Assembly: GCF_004349215.1 (NCBI RefSeq)
Contig: NZ_SMKU01000051.1
Span: 1 to 37,568, forward strand
Direction: 5' to 3'
DNA length: 37,568 bases
From: Actinomadura rubrisoli
Lineage (GTDB): Bacteria > Actinomycetota > Actinomycetes > Streptosporangiales > Streptosporangiaceae
Positions 1 to 8,015 of the stretch are shown in pieces. A program made the position numbers and the translations under genes. The notes beneath the pieces are model-generated. The model saw nothing but the letters and a program-made list of their open reading frames with translations, had not been told where the DNA came from and ran no database searches. Each line of letters begins with the position of its first letter. Position 1 is the first letter of the stretch.

Positions 1-1529
1 GACAGGCCCCGGCCCGCCCCGCCGGTCACCTCGCCGAGCAGCGCCAGGATCTGCCGCTGTACGGTCACGTCCAGGGCGGTGGTGGGCTCGTCGGCGACGA
101 TGACGTCGGGCTCGGCCATCAGCCCCATGGCGATGACGGCACGCTGCCGCATCCCGCCCGAGTACTCGTGCGGGTACTGCCGGACGCGCCGTTCCGGGTC
201 GGGCAGTGCCACCTGCCCGAGCCCCGCCACCACCGACTTCCGGGCCGCCGTCCGGCCGGCCCCGCGGTGGGTGGTCACGACCTCGGCGAGCTGGGTGCCG
301 ACCCGCAGCGCCGGATTCAGCGCCGACATCGGGTCCTGGAAGACCAGGGCGAGCTTGGTCCCCAGCAGGCGCCGGCGCTCGGCCGGGCCCAGCGCGCGCG
401 GATCGGCGCCCGCGATCTCCAGCCGGGTGGCCCCGACCGCGCCCGGATGCGGGACGAGCCCGGCGATGGCCGCCGCGGTGAGGCTCTTCCCGGAGCCGGA
501 CTCGCCGACGATGCCGATCACCTGGCCGGGCCGGACGGTGAAGGAGACGCCGCGGACCGGCCGCACACCGCCCGGGAAGGTCACGGTCAGGTCCCGGACG
601 TCGAGTACGGCCTTCTCGTCCACGGCCTTGTCGTCGGCGCCGGCGGTGTCGGCGGTGCCGGCGGGCACGGGCGGGACCGCCTTCGGATCGGTGGGCTCGG
701 CCCGCCACCGGACCACGGCCCGTCCGGAGGCGGCCTGCGACAGACCCTCGCCGAACAGCGTGAACCCGATCGCCGCGATACAGATCGCCAGCGCCGGGCC
801 GAGCGCCGTGAGGGGTGAGACGAAGATGCCGGGCATCCCTTCGCCGACCAGCCGCCCCCAGTCGTAGGTCGGCGCCTGAACGCCGAGCCCGAGGAACGAC
901 AGGCCCGCCAGCGCCAGCAGCGACTGCCCCAGGGTGACGGTGAAGCCCAGGATCAGCGGCTCGGCGATGTTGGGCAGCACGTACCGGGTGAGCCGCCGCG
1001 TCCGGCCGACGCCCAGCACCTTCGCCGCCGCCAGGTAGTCCGACCCGGCGACCGAGGCGGCCATCGTCTGGGTCAGCCGGGCGAACCCCGGCGCGGTCGC
1101 GCAGCCGATGCCGAGCACCGCCCCGCGCGCCCCCAGCCCGGAGACCACCGCCAGGAACATGGCGAGGATCAGCCCGGGGAAGGCCAGCAGAAGCTCCACC
1201 AGGGTGGTGACCAAGCGGGCGCCCCGGCGGCCGAGCACCGTCGGCAGCGCGCCGAGCAGCACACCGGCGCCGACGCCCAGCAGTGTCGCCAGCACGGCCA
1301 GCGTCAGCGACAGCCGTGCCGCCACCATCGTGCGGGCGAACACGTCACGGCCGAGGCCGTCGGTGCCGAACCAGTGCTCGCCCGAGGCGGGCGCGTTGAT
1401 GTCGGCGGCGTCGATCCGGGTGGCCTCGGAGTCCCAGAACACCGGCCCGACGATCGCGAGGGCGACGGCGGCCAGGATCAGCACGAGGCCGATCAGGCCG
1501 GTGGTGGTGCGCAGCGCGCGGCGCGGCAT
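1..1529 (-). CDS. Peptide ABC transporter, fused permease (DppC-type) and ATPase (DppD-type), partial
   Basis: The frame is open without a stop from the ATG at 1529 to the left edge, giving 509 complete codons. Residues 1-265 form a DppC-type inner-membrane permease with a hydrophobic first segment, several further membrane segments and the cytoplasmic EAA-type loop (around LGVGRTRRLTRYVLPN). A charged Ala/Pro/Asp linker follows. From about residue 315 a DppD-type ATPase begins, with Walker A GESGSGKS at 342-349, Q-loop VFQDPMSALNP, signature YSGGMRQR and Walker B VIVADEPTTALD. The ATPase lies in the same frame as the permease, so this is a true fusion rather than two adjacent genes. Permease/ATPase fusions of this kind are known in actinobacterial peptide/nickel importers. 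The start overlaps the upstream DppB-type stop by one base (TGATG), implying translational coupling. The C-terminus, and probably a DppF partner, lie beyond the window. Confidence 0.93.
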   Translation of the reverse strand, partial: MPRRALRTTTGLIGLVLILAAVALAIVGPVFWDSEATRIDAADINAPASGEHWFGTDGLGRDVFARTMVAARLSLTLAVLATLLGVGAGVLLGALPTVLGRRGARLVTTLVELLLAFPGLILAMFLAVVSGLGARGAVLGIGCATAPGFARLTQTMAASVAGSDYLAAAKVLGVGRTRRLTRYVLPNIAEPLILGFTVTLGQSLLALAGLSFLGLGVQAPTYDWGRLVGEGMPGIFVSPLTALGPALAICIAAIGFTLFGEGLSQAASGRAVVRWRAEPTDPKAVPPVPAGTADTAGADDKAVDEKAVLDVRDLTVTFPGGVRPVRGVSFTVRPGQVIGIVGESGSGKSLTAAAIAGLVPHPGAVGATRLEIAGADPRALGPAERRRLLGTKLALVFQDPMSALNPALRVGTQLAEVVTTHRGAGRTAARKSVVAGLGQVALPDPERRVRQYPHEYSGGMRQRAVIAMGLMAEPDVIVADEPTTALDVTVQRQILALLGEVTGGAGRGL

Positions 1530-2464
1530 CAGGACCTCCGGATCTGGGAACGCGGGTCGGCGAGGGCGAGCAGGATGTCCACGCCGATGTTCACGGTGAG
1601 GATCACCACGCCGTACAGCAGGACGATGCCCTGCGCGACCGGGTAGTCCTTGTTGGTGATCGACTGGACCACCCGTGAGCCGACCCCGGGCCAGGCGAAC
1701 ACGTTCTCCACGATGACGCTGCCCGCGACCGCCCCGGCCAGGAGCATCCCGGCGATGGTCAGGGTGGCGGTGAGAGTGTTGGGCAGGACGTGCCACAGGT
1801 AGAGGCGGGCGGGCTTGAGGCGCTTGGCCCTGGCCACCCGCACGTACTCCTCACCGAGCACCCGCAGCGTCTCCAGCCGGACCAGCCTGCTGATCAGTGC
1901 GACGGGGCCGAGCGCGAGCGCGGTCACCGGGAGGACGAACGTGGACGCGCCCTCCTTGCCCCCGGGCGGCAGCCACTTGAACGTCACCGCGAACACCACC
2001 ACCAGCGTGATCGCGATCACGAACTCCGGCACCGCCAGGATCACCCCGGACATCGAGGCGAAGGCCATCTCGGTACCCCGGTGCCTGCCGTTCTCGGTCC
2101 GCGCCGCGAGCCACATGCCCAGCGGGACCGCCAGCAGCAGGGTGATCGGCACGGAGAGCGCGGCGAGCTGCAGGGTGCTGGGCAGCCGGTCGGCGATGAC
2201 CTGCCGCACCGGCTCCTGGGAGATGATCGAGGTGCCCAGCTCGCCATGGAACAGGCCGGTGAGGTAGTCCCAGAACTGGGTGTGCAGGGGCTTGTCGAGC
2301 CCCAGTTCGGCCCGCCGTGCGGCGACCACCTCGGCCGAGGCGGTGGGGCCGAGCGCGGCGCGCACCGGGTCGCCGGGGATCAGGTGGATCATCGCGAACG
2401 AGGCGGTCACCACCACCATGAGCGAGAGCACCAGCCGGGCCAGCCGCCGTACGACGAAGCGCAT
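1529..2464 (-). CDS. Peptide ABC transporter permease, DppB-type
   Basis: This 311-residue protein is a typical DppB/OppB-type inner-membrane permease. It opens with a membrane segment (RLARLVLSLMVVVTASFAMI) followed by the family motif HLIPGDPVRAALG, then a periplasmic stretch and several hydrophobic segments. The EAA loop reads EEYVRVARAKRLKPARLYLWHVLPN, broken here only by description: EYVRVARAKRL then the LWHVLPN end. The C-terminus LLALADPRSQIRRS is typical of the family. Length matches family members (about 310-330). It starts three bases after the stop of the solute-binding protein gene and shares one base with the permease/ATPase fusion that follows, so all three form one transcription unit. 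It should heterodimerise with the permease half of the fusion. The substrate is inferred to be di- or oligopeptides from the family and from the neighbouring peptidase. Confidence 0.94.
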   Translation of the reverse strand: MRFVVRRLARLVLSLMVVVTASFAMIHLIPGDPVRAALGPTASAEVVAARRAELGLDKPLHTQFWDYLTGLFHGELGTSIISQEPVRQVIADRLPSTLQLAALSVPITLLLAVPLGMWLAARTENGRHRGTEMAFASMSGVILAVPEFVIAITLVVVFAVTFKWLPPGGKEGASTFVLPVTALALGPVALISRLVRLETLRVLGEEYVRVARAKRLKPARLYLWHVLPNTLTATLTIAGMLLAGAVAGSVIVENVFAWPGVGSRVVQSITNKDYPVAQGIVLLYGVVILTVNIGVDILLALADPRSQIRRS

Positions 2465-2467
2465 GGC

Positions 2468-4063
2468 TCAGCCCTTCAGCATCCGGATGCTGGTGGGCAC
2501 GATCGAGCCGCCGACCACCTGCAAGGTGGCCTTGCGCAGCCCGATCAGCGCGGACCGGTTGACGATCGGCAGCAGGTCCACGTTCTTGAACAGCGCCGCC
2601 TCGGCCTGCTTCCAGAGCTCGCAGCCCGGCTTCCCCAGGGTGGCCGTCGCCCGCTCGGCCAGCTTGACGTACTCGGCGTTCTTGATCCCGGAGAAGTTGG
2701 TGCCCTCGGGCGCGGTCGTCCTGGACAGGAACGGCATCAGCTCGATCGGCAGGCTCACCGTGACCGGCAGCCAGACGACCTCCCAGTCGCCCGCGGAGAA
2801 GAGCGTCCGGTCCACCTCGCTGTCGAGCACGCCCTTCATCTCCAGATGGGCGCCGAGCTGCTTCCACTGCGCGGCCAGGTATTCGCCGGCCGCAGTGGCG
2901 CCCGCCTCCGTGGATTCGTAGAGGTAGCGCAGGCGCAGCTTCTTGCCGTCCTTCTCGCGGATGCCATCGGAGCCCGGCTTCCATCCGGCGGCGTCGAGCG
3001 TGGCCTTGGCCGCGTTCTGGTCGAAGGCGGGCAGGTTGCCGGTGACGCTGTCATAGACGCAGGCCCGCGGCTCGATCGGGGTCAGCGTCGTCTGCGGGGC
3101 GCCCGAGCCGGAGCTGGCGATCTTGGCCAGCTCGGGCAGGTTCACCCCTTGCGCGAGCGCCTTGCGCACCGCGGGGTCGGCGGCGGGCCGGCCCGTGCCC
3201 TGGTTGAGGAAGAGCTGCCCGGGTCCCTGCGCGATCTTCTTGACCTTGACGCCGGGGGTGCGCTCCAGCCGGGCGCGGTCGGGGCCGCTCGACGACATCG
3301 CGTTGGCCTGCCCGGACACCATCATGTTGAGCTGGGTGGACTCGCTCGCCACCGTCCTGATCACGATCTTGGAGGGCAGGCCCTTGGTCCGCGCGGTCAC
3401 GCCCTGCCCACCCCAGGCGTACTCCTTGCGGAGCGTGTAGGTGCGGTGGTCGCCGGGCACGTTCTCGCTCAGCGCGTACGGCCCGGTGCCGACCATGCCG
3501 CGCTCCAGGAGCTTGCGGTCGGTCAGCCCCTTGCCGCAGACCAGGAAGACCGACATGGCGCCTTGCAGGAGGAACCCGTACGGCTTGGGCGTGTTGAGCG
3601 TGACCGTGCCCGCCGTGTCGTCGGCCGTCGCCTTCGTCCCGACCGGTACGTAGATGCCGAGCAGCGGCGACTTGTTCTTCGGGTCGGCGAGATGGCTGAA
3701 GTTGGCCGCGACCTGGGTCGCGGTCAGCTTCGACCCGTCGTTGCAGATCACGTCGTCGCGCAGGTTGAACTTGACCGAGCTGGGCTTGACCTCCCAACTC
3801 TTGGCCACGACCGGGACGGCCGAGCCGTCCGGGCCCATGGCCACGAGCGTGTCGTAGGCGTAGGCCAGTGCAGCGTTGGTGGCCGTCCCGGTCGCGGTGG
3901 CCGGATCGAACTTGCCCGGGTCGGCCGACGTGACGGCCGTGAAGGTGCCGCCGTCGACGTATTCGTCGGAGCCCGGCGTGGATGAGGAACCGCTGTCGCC
4001 GCTGCACGCGGTCGCGGCGAGCGCCAGTGTGGCGGATACCACGGCTGCCATGGCCTTGTTCAT
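2468..4063 (-). CDS. Extracellular solute-binding lipoprotein, family 5 (peptide type)
   Basis: This 531-residue protein is the capture component of the importer. The N-terminus is a lipoprotein signal peptide with hydrophobic core AAVVSATLALAATAC and lipid-attachment Cys20, followed by a Ser/Gly-rich tether. The mature part has the family-5 fold landmarks: DPATATGTATNAALAYAYDTL near the start and a conserved VGTGPYALSE segment mid-protein. The length of about 530 residues is normal for DppA/OppA-type proteins. The start is preceded by a strong ribosome site (AAGGAGA) seven bases upstream. It lies 65 bases after the alpha/beta-hydrolase gene and three bases before the DppB-type permease. Family 5 also includes nickel and glycoside binders, so the peptide assignment is an inference from context. 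Confidence 0.93.
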   Translation of the reverse strand: MNKAMAAVVSATLALAATACSGDSGSSSTPGSDEYVDGGTFTAVTSADPGKFDPATATGTATNAALAYAYDTLVAMGPDGSAVPVVAKSWEVKPSSVKFNLRDDVICNDGSKLTATQVAANFSHLADPKNKSPLLGIYVPVGTKATADDTAGTVTLNTPKPYGFLLQGAMSVFLVCGKGLTDRKLLERGMVGTGPYALSENVPGDHRTYTLRKEYAWGGQGVTARTKGLPSKIVIRTVASESTQLNMMVSGQANAMSSSGPDRARLERTPGVKVKKIAQGPGQLFLNQGTGRPAADPAVRKALAQGVNLPELAKIASSGSGAPQTTLTPIEPRACVYDSVTGNLPAFDQNAAKATLDAAGWKPGSDGIREKDGKKLRLRYLYESTEAGATAAGEYLAAQWKQLGAHLEMKGVLDSEVDRTLFSAGDWEVVWLPVTVSLPIELMPFLSRTTAPEGTNFSGIKNAEYVKLAERATATLGKPGCELWKQAEAALFKNVDLLPIVNRSALIGLRKATLQVVGGSIVPTSIRMLKG

Positions 4064-4128
4064 GAAGTCTCCTTCTGGATTCCCAGTAGAGTGATGCGTT
4101 TTCGCAGGTCGGTCTTCGTGGCCGCCGA

Positions 4129-5511
4129 CTAGATATCGACGCCGCGCTCGTCGCGGCTCCCAACCAGGTCAGGCCGGTGGGGCTCGAATTCGAAGTCGAA
4201 GACGGCGCCGGTGAGCGCGACCGGGCGGCCGTGCAGGAAGTCGCGCACCGCGGGGAAGAGCTCGGGACGCTCGAACATGGACTGGTGCGCGGCGTTCCGG
4301 ACCAGGACGAAGTGGCCGCGGGTGAAGCCGTCCGCGACCGCCCGGGCGTTGGCCGGCGGGGTCCGGCCGTCGAGCGTGCCGCAGGCGAAGAGCGCGGGCA
4401 CGTCCGAGCGCACGGAGGCCCGGTAGCCGTCGCCGGCGTCCGGAGCGCCGATCACCGGGCACAGGAACGGGAACGGGAAGTTCATGTAGTCCTCCAGGAG
4501 CGCCGTCTCGGCCTCCTCGGCGATGCGTTTCAGCCGCGCCGGCGTGGCCCCGGACGCGCAGTCCATGGACATCGACATCAGGCCGGGTACCGCGTCGGTG
4601 CGCCGCAGCCTGGTCTGCTCCGCCCAGAAGCCCCATCTGTCCTGTTCGGCCGCCGCCAGGTAGAGCGCGGGCAGCCTGCGCAGGAACTCCGGGGAGCCCG
4701 CCCAGTCCGCGGTGATGGCCTTGACGTCGAACTCGCCGATGACCACCCCGTCGGCGGTGGCGGGCCGCTCCCGCAGCCGCTCGAAGACCCGGCCCATCAG
4801 CCCGAGCAGGTCGGGCACCCGGCCGTCCAGCTCGGGCGCGGAGGCGGCCAGCGCGGCGAGGCGGGCCAGGTGCCGGTCGGTGTTGCCGGGCAGCTTGTAG
4901 GTGTCGTCCGGGCCCTCCACCGCCTGGAGCAGGCTGCGGTCGATCCGGTCGCCGTGCCTGCGGATCACCGCGAGGGACAGGTGGGAGCCGTACGAGCCGC
5001 CGAAGGTCCGGAAGGTCTCGTAGCCGAGGGCCGTCATCAGGTCGGCGACGTCGTCGGCGCTCTCCACGCTGGTATAGCCGCGCAGATCCACACCCCGGTC
5101 GCGCCAGAACCGCGCCGTGTCCGCCGCCTTGGCCAGCAGCTCCTTCAGGTACTCTTCCCGGCCGACCGCCCGGTCCAGCGGCAGGTCCAGCCGGAACGGC
5201 CCGTCGAGGCGGGGCCGGGACCGTCCGACGCCCCGCTGGTCGAACACGACGACATCGCCGAACTCCAGGAACGGCAGGTAGCGGCCGGGGGCCTTGGGCC
5301 AGGTCGCCAGCCCTGAGCCGCCGGGGCCGCCCTCCAGGAACACCATCGGCGGGCCCGGCTCGGGGCCCGTCCCCCGGAACCGGGCGAACGCGAGCGCGAC
5401 GGTCCGGGAGGCGTCCCCGCCCCGGATCTCGGGCACTTCCAGGGTGCCCACCTCGCAGGGCACCCGGCGGGCGCCGTCGGCACTGACCATGACGTGCTGG
5501 TCGATTCGCAT
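4129..5511 (-). CDS. Alpha/beta hydrolase, prolyl aminopeptidase-like (S33)
   Basis: This 460-residue protein has the order of motifs found in S33 peptidases and TAP-like hydrolases: oxyanion segment FLEGGPGGSG at about 59-67, VVVFDQRGVGRS at 87-98, nucleophile elbow GGSYGS with Ser173, a helical cap of roughly 190 residues, then a candidate acid at GTLDGRTPPANA and a candidate His at RNAAHQS. No signal peptide is visible, so it is probably cytoplasmic. It would release N-terminal residues from imported peptides. The start follows a GAGGAGC ribosome site. It is the first gene of the minus-strand unit that continues into the peptide-binding protein and permeases, which supports a peptide-degrading role. 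Other S33 members cleave esters or lactones, so the exact substrate is open. Confidence 0.86.
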   Translation of the reverse strand: MRIDQHVMVSADGARRVPCEVGTLEVPEIRGGDASRTVALAFARFRGTGPEPGPPMVFLEGGPGGSGLATWPKAPGRYLPFLEFGDVVVFDQRGVGRSRPRLDGPFRLDLPLDRAVGREEYLKELLAKAADTARFWRDRGVDLRGYTSVESADDVADLMTALGYETFRTFGGSYGSHLSLAVIRRHGDRIDRSLLQAVEGPDDTYKLPGNTDRHLARLAALAASAPELDGRVPDLLGLMGRVFERLRERPATADGVVIGEFDVKAITADWAGSPEFLRRLPALYLAAAEQDRWGFWAEQTRLRRTDAVPGLMSMSMDCASGATPARLKRIAEEAETALLEDYMNFPFPFLCPVIGAPDAGDGYRASVRSDVPALFACGTLDGRTPPANARAVADGFTRGHFVLVRNAAHQSMFERPELFPAVRDFLHGRPVALTGAVFDFEFEPHRPDLVGSRDERGVDI

Positions 5512-5684
5512 CGCTGCTCCTCGCGTCGGGATCTCGGCACAGCAGCCAAGCCGAAGAGGAGCGGAACAGCATGGTCACGGGCGCCAAAGCACGGCGCGGG
5601 CCTTTGTCGCGTTCGCCGAGGCCGGACGGCCGCGGCCGCGCCTAGCGTTCGGGGCGTGAGCAAGGGAGGAAAGGACTTGAGCCC

Positions 5685-6491
5685 ATGACAGCGACACAGA
5701 CCCTCCGGGTGCGGGAGCTGGCCGCCCTGGAAGAGCAGCACGACGCGGCCGCCCTGCTCGCCCGGGTGTGGGGCGCGAGCGTCCTTCGGCCGCAGATCGA
5801 CCCCGGTCTGATCAGGGCCTTCGCGCACACCGGGAACTATGTCGCCGGAGCCTACGCGGGCGCCGAGCTCGCCGGGGTCGCCGTCGGCTTCCTCGCCGGC
5901 GACGGGCACCTGCACTCGCACATGACCGGAGTGCTCCCGGCCTACCGCGGCCTCGACGCGGCCTTCCTGCTCAAGCAGCACCAGCGCTCGTGGGCGCTGG
6001 AGCGGCGCATCGGCGAGATCCGCTGGACGTGCGACCCGCTGGTCGGCCGCAACGCCTACTTCAACCTGCACAAGCTGGGCGCGGCGGTGGTCTCCTACCT
6101 GCCCGACTTCTACGGCCCGATGGAGGACGGCATCAACCGGGGCTCGCCCAGCGACCGGCTCGCCGTGTCCTGGCGGCTGGGCTCGCCGCGCGCGGTCGCT
6201 GCGGCGGCCGGTGACCCTGCTCCGGTGCCCGACGCGCTTCTGCAGCGGGCCACCGTGGCGGTGGCCCGGGTACGCGAGGAGCCGGTGGCGCTGGACATGC
6301 CCGGGAGCGGCGCCCCGGCGCTGCTCATCGCCGTGCCGCGGGACGTCGAGGCGCTGCGGATCGCCGACCCCGAGCTTGCGGCCCGCTGGCGGCCGGTCGT
6401 CCGGGAGGCCATGCAGGCCGCGCTCGCGGCCGGTTACACCGTCACCGGGATCTCCCGGGACGGACACTACGTACTGGAGGACAGGTCATGA
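5685..6491 (+). CDS. GNAT-family acyltransferase (COG3375-like), partner of the racemase
   Basis: This 268-residue protein resembles the predicted acetyltransferases that sit next to MenC/N-acylamino-acid racemase genes. The GNAT-like core is visible in GNYVAGAYAGAELAGVAVGF, then HLHSHMTGVLPAYRGL, the acyl-CoA-binding strand and loop region, at about residues 48-95. RWTCDPLVGRNAYFN follows at about 114-128, a conserved stretch in this subgroup. A purine-rich ribosome site (GGAGGAAAGGA) precedes the start. The stop overlaps the racemase start as ATGA, so the two proteins are probably made together. In Geobacillus a GNAT succinyltransferase acts on D-amino acids before an N-succinylamino-acid racemase. 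The same role is inferred here, but the acyl donor cannot be read from the sequence. Confidence 0.85.
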   Translation: MTATQTLRVRELAALEEQHDAAALLARVWGASVLRPQIDPGLIRAFAHTGNYVAGAYAGAELAGVAVGFLAGDGHLHSHMTGVLPAYRGLDAAFLLKQHQRSWALERRIGEIRWTCDPLVGRNAYFNLHKLGAAVVSYLPDFYGPMEDGINRGSPSDRLAVSWRLGSPRAVAAAAGDPAPVPDALLQRATVAVARVREEPVALDMPGSGAPALLIAVPRDVEALRIADPELAARWRPVVREAMQAALAAGYTVTGISRDGHYVLEDRS

Positions 6492-7588
6492 AGCCCACCG
6501 GGATCGAGCTACGGCGCATCGGCCTGCCACTGGTGTCCCCGTTCCGTACCTCGTTCGGCACGGAGACCCACCGCGACATCCTGCTCGTCCGGGTGGTGAC
6601 ACCGGAGGCGGAGGGCTGGGGCGAATGCGTGGCGACCTCGGCGCCGCTGTACTCCTCGGAGTACGTGGACGGCGCCGCGCACGTGATCCGCCGCCACCTG
6701 CTGCCCTGGCTTGAGGGTGTGGAGACCGCGTCCGGGGTCGCCCCGGCGCTGGCGGTGTTCAAGGGCCACCCGATGGCCAAGGCGGCGCTGGAGATGGCCT
6801 GGCTGGACGCCGAGCTGCGGACGATCGGGATCTCGTTCGCGCGGTTCTTCGGCGCGCTGCACGGCTCGGTGCGCGCCGGAGTCTCCGTCGGGATCATGGA
6901 CTCGATCCCGGAGCTGCTGGAGGCGGTCGAGGGTTACCTGGACCAGGGGTACGCACGGATCAAGCTGAAGATCGAGCCGGGCTGGGACCTGGAGCCCGTC
7001 CGGGCCGTACGGGAGCGGTTCGGCGATGACGTGCTGCTCCAGGTGGACGCCAACACCGCCTACACCCTGGCCGATGCCGGGCATCTGGCGCGGCTGGACG
7101 CCTTCGACCTGCTGCTGGTCGAGCAGCCACTGGCCGAGGACGACCTGCGCGGCCACGCGCGGCTGGCCACGGTGATGCGCACGCCGATCTGCCTGGACGA
7201 GTCGATCACCTCGGCCCGGTCGGCGGTGGACGCGATCATGATGGGCGCGTGCTCGATCGTCAACATCAAGCCGGGCCGGGTCGGCGGCTACCTGGAGGCC
7301 CGCAGGGTGCACGACGTGTGCGTGGCGCACGGCGTCCCGGTGTGGTGCGGCGGGATGCTGGAGACCGGGCTGGGCCGGGCCGCCAACCTCGCGCTGGCGG
7401 CGCTGCCGGGGTTCGTGCTGCCCGGCGACACCTCTGCCTCAGACCGCTACTACGCCCGTGACATCACCGCGCCGTTCGAGTTGGTCGGCGGGCGGGTCAA
7501 GGTGCCCACCGGGCCTGGTCTCGGGGTGGAGCCCGCCGGTGACTTCCTCGACGAGATCACGGTCGGGACCGAATGGCTGCCGCTGTGA
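6488..7588 (+). CDS. N-acylamino-acid racemase / o-succinylbenzoate synthase family enzyme
   Basis: This 366-residue enolase-superfamily protein is of the MenC/NSAR type. All catalytic positions are visible: Lys159 and Lys161 in RIKLKIE, metal ligands Asp187 (QVDANTAY), Glu212 (LVEQPL) and Asp237 (CLDES), and Lys261 in NIKPGRVGG. The C-terminal segment GGMLETGLGRAANLALAALPGF is also typical. The family either dehydrates SHCHC in menaquinone synthesis or racemises N-acylamino acids. No other menaquinone gene is present, and the gene is coupled by a four-base overlap to a GNAT acyltransferase beside a peptide importer, so racemase activity is favoured. A GTG codon overlaps its stop and opens a short frame that may be the remnant of a third gene. 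Confidence 0.9.
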   Translation: MKPTGIELRRIGLPLVSPFRTSFGTETHRDILLVRVVTPEAEGWGECVATSAPLYSSEYVDGAAHVIRRHLLPWLEGVETASGVAPALAVFKGHPMAKAALEMAWLDAELRTIGISFARFFGALHGSVRAGVSVGIMDSIPELLEAVEGYLDQGYARIKLKIEPGWDLEPVRAVRERFGDDVLLQVDANTAYTLADAGHLARLDAFDLLLVEQPLAEDDLRGHARLATVMRTPICLDESITSARSAVDAIMMGACSIVNIKPGRVGGYLEARRVHDVCVAHGVPVWCGGMLETGLGRAANLALAALPGFVLPGDTSASDRYYARDITAPFELVGGRVKVPTGPGLGVEPAGDFLDEITVGTEWLPL

Positions 7589-7632
7589 TCGACGACCTGG
7601 CCGATCTCCGGCACCGCTATCCGGGCAGGTAG
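7585..7632 (+). pseudogene. Possible 15-codon stump of a third operon gene (amidohydrolase-like start)
   Basis: A GTG overlaps the racemase stop (GTGA), the coupling style used upstream in this operon. It opens a frame reading VIDDLADLRHRYPGR before a TAG at 7630-7632. The wording resembles the N-terminus of M20-type amidohydrolases, which often open with an acidic/Leu pattern before an Arg/His-rich helix. Such a deacylase would complete an acyltransferase-racemase-deacylase pathway. The frame ends inside the 3' part of the convergent RidA gene, as if the rest had been deleted. The stretch is too short to exclude chance. Confidence 0.3.
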
Positions 7633-7988
7633 GCCACGGCTTCGAACTCGACGCGGGCGCCGAAGGGGAGCGCGCCCGCCTCGATGCAGGTCCGGGCGGG
7701 CCGAGGTTCCCGGAAGTAATCGGCGTAGATCGGATCGAACTCGGCCCGATCGGCGAGGTCGCCGAGGTAGACGGTGACCTTGACGACGTCCGACAGGCCG
7801 GCCCCGTGCTGCTCCAGTTGGCCGCGCAGGTTCGCGAAGGCCAGGTGGGTCTCCGCGGTGATGTCCCCGGGAAGCTCGCCCTGATCGTCCACCCCGAGCT
7901 GGCCGGAGACGAAGAGCAGGTCACCGGCTCTCCTGACCGGTGTGTACGGGTGCATGGCCTGGCCGTACCGGGGTGAGGCTTCAGGCAT
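7617..7988 (-). CDS. RidA/YjgF-family enamine/imine deaminase
   Basis: This 123-residue protein has the normal RidA length and motifs: LLFVSGQLGVDDQGELPGDI at 24-43, VVKVTVYLGDLADRAEFDPIY at 68-88, the substrate-binding Arg99 in ARTCIEAG and Glu115 in VEFEAVAYLPG. RidA proteins hydrolyse reactive 2-aminoacrylate-type enamines released by PLP dehydratases. That fits the gene directly upstream on the same strand, a threonine-synthase-like PLP enzyme, 27 bases away. The pair is probably co-transcribed from the intergenic region shared with the YheO-type regulator. Its stop lies just beyond the end of the racemase gene on the other strand. Confidence 0.93.
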   Translation of the reverse strand: MPEASPRYGQAMHPYTPVRRAGDLLFVSGQLGVDDQGELPGDITAETHLAFANLRGQLEQHGAGLSDVVKVTVYLGDLADRAEFDPIYADYFREPRPARTCIEAGALPFGARVEFEAVAYLPG

Positions 7989-8015
7989 GTGGACTCCCGG
8001 GGTCGGTGCGGCCGG

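Noticed and set aside
1790..3985. A 731-codon plus-strand frame across the solute-binding protein and permease genes
   Set aside because: It spans two well-supported minus-strand genes and lacks any family motif.
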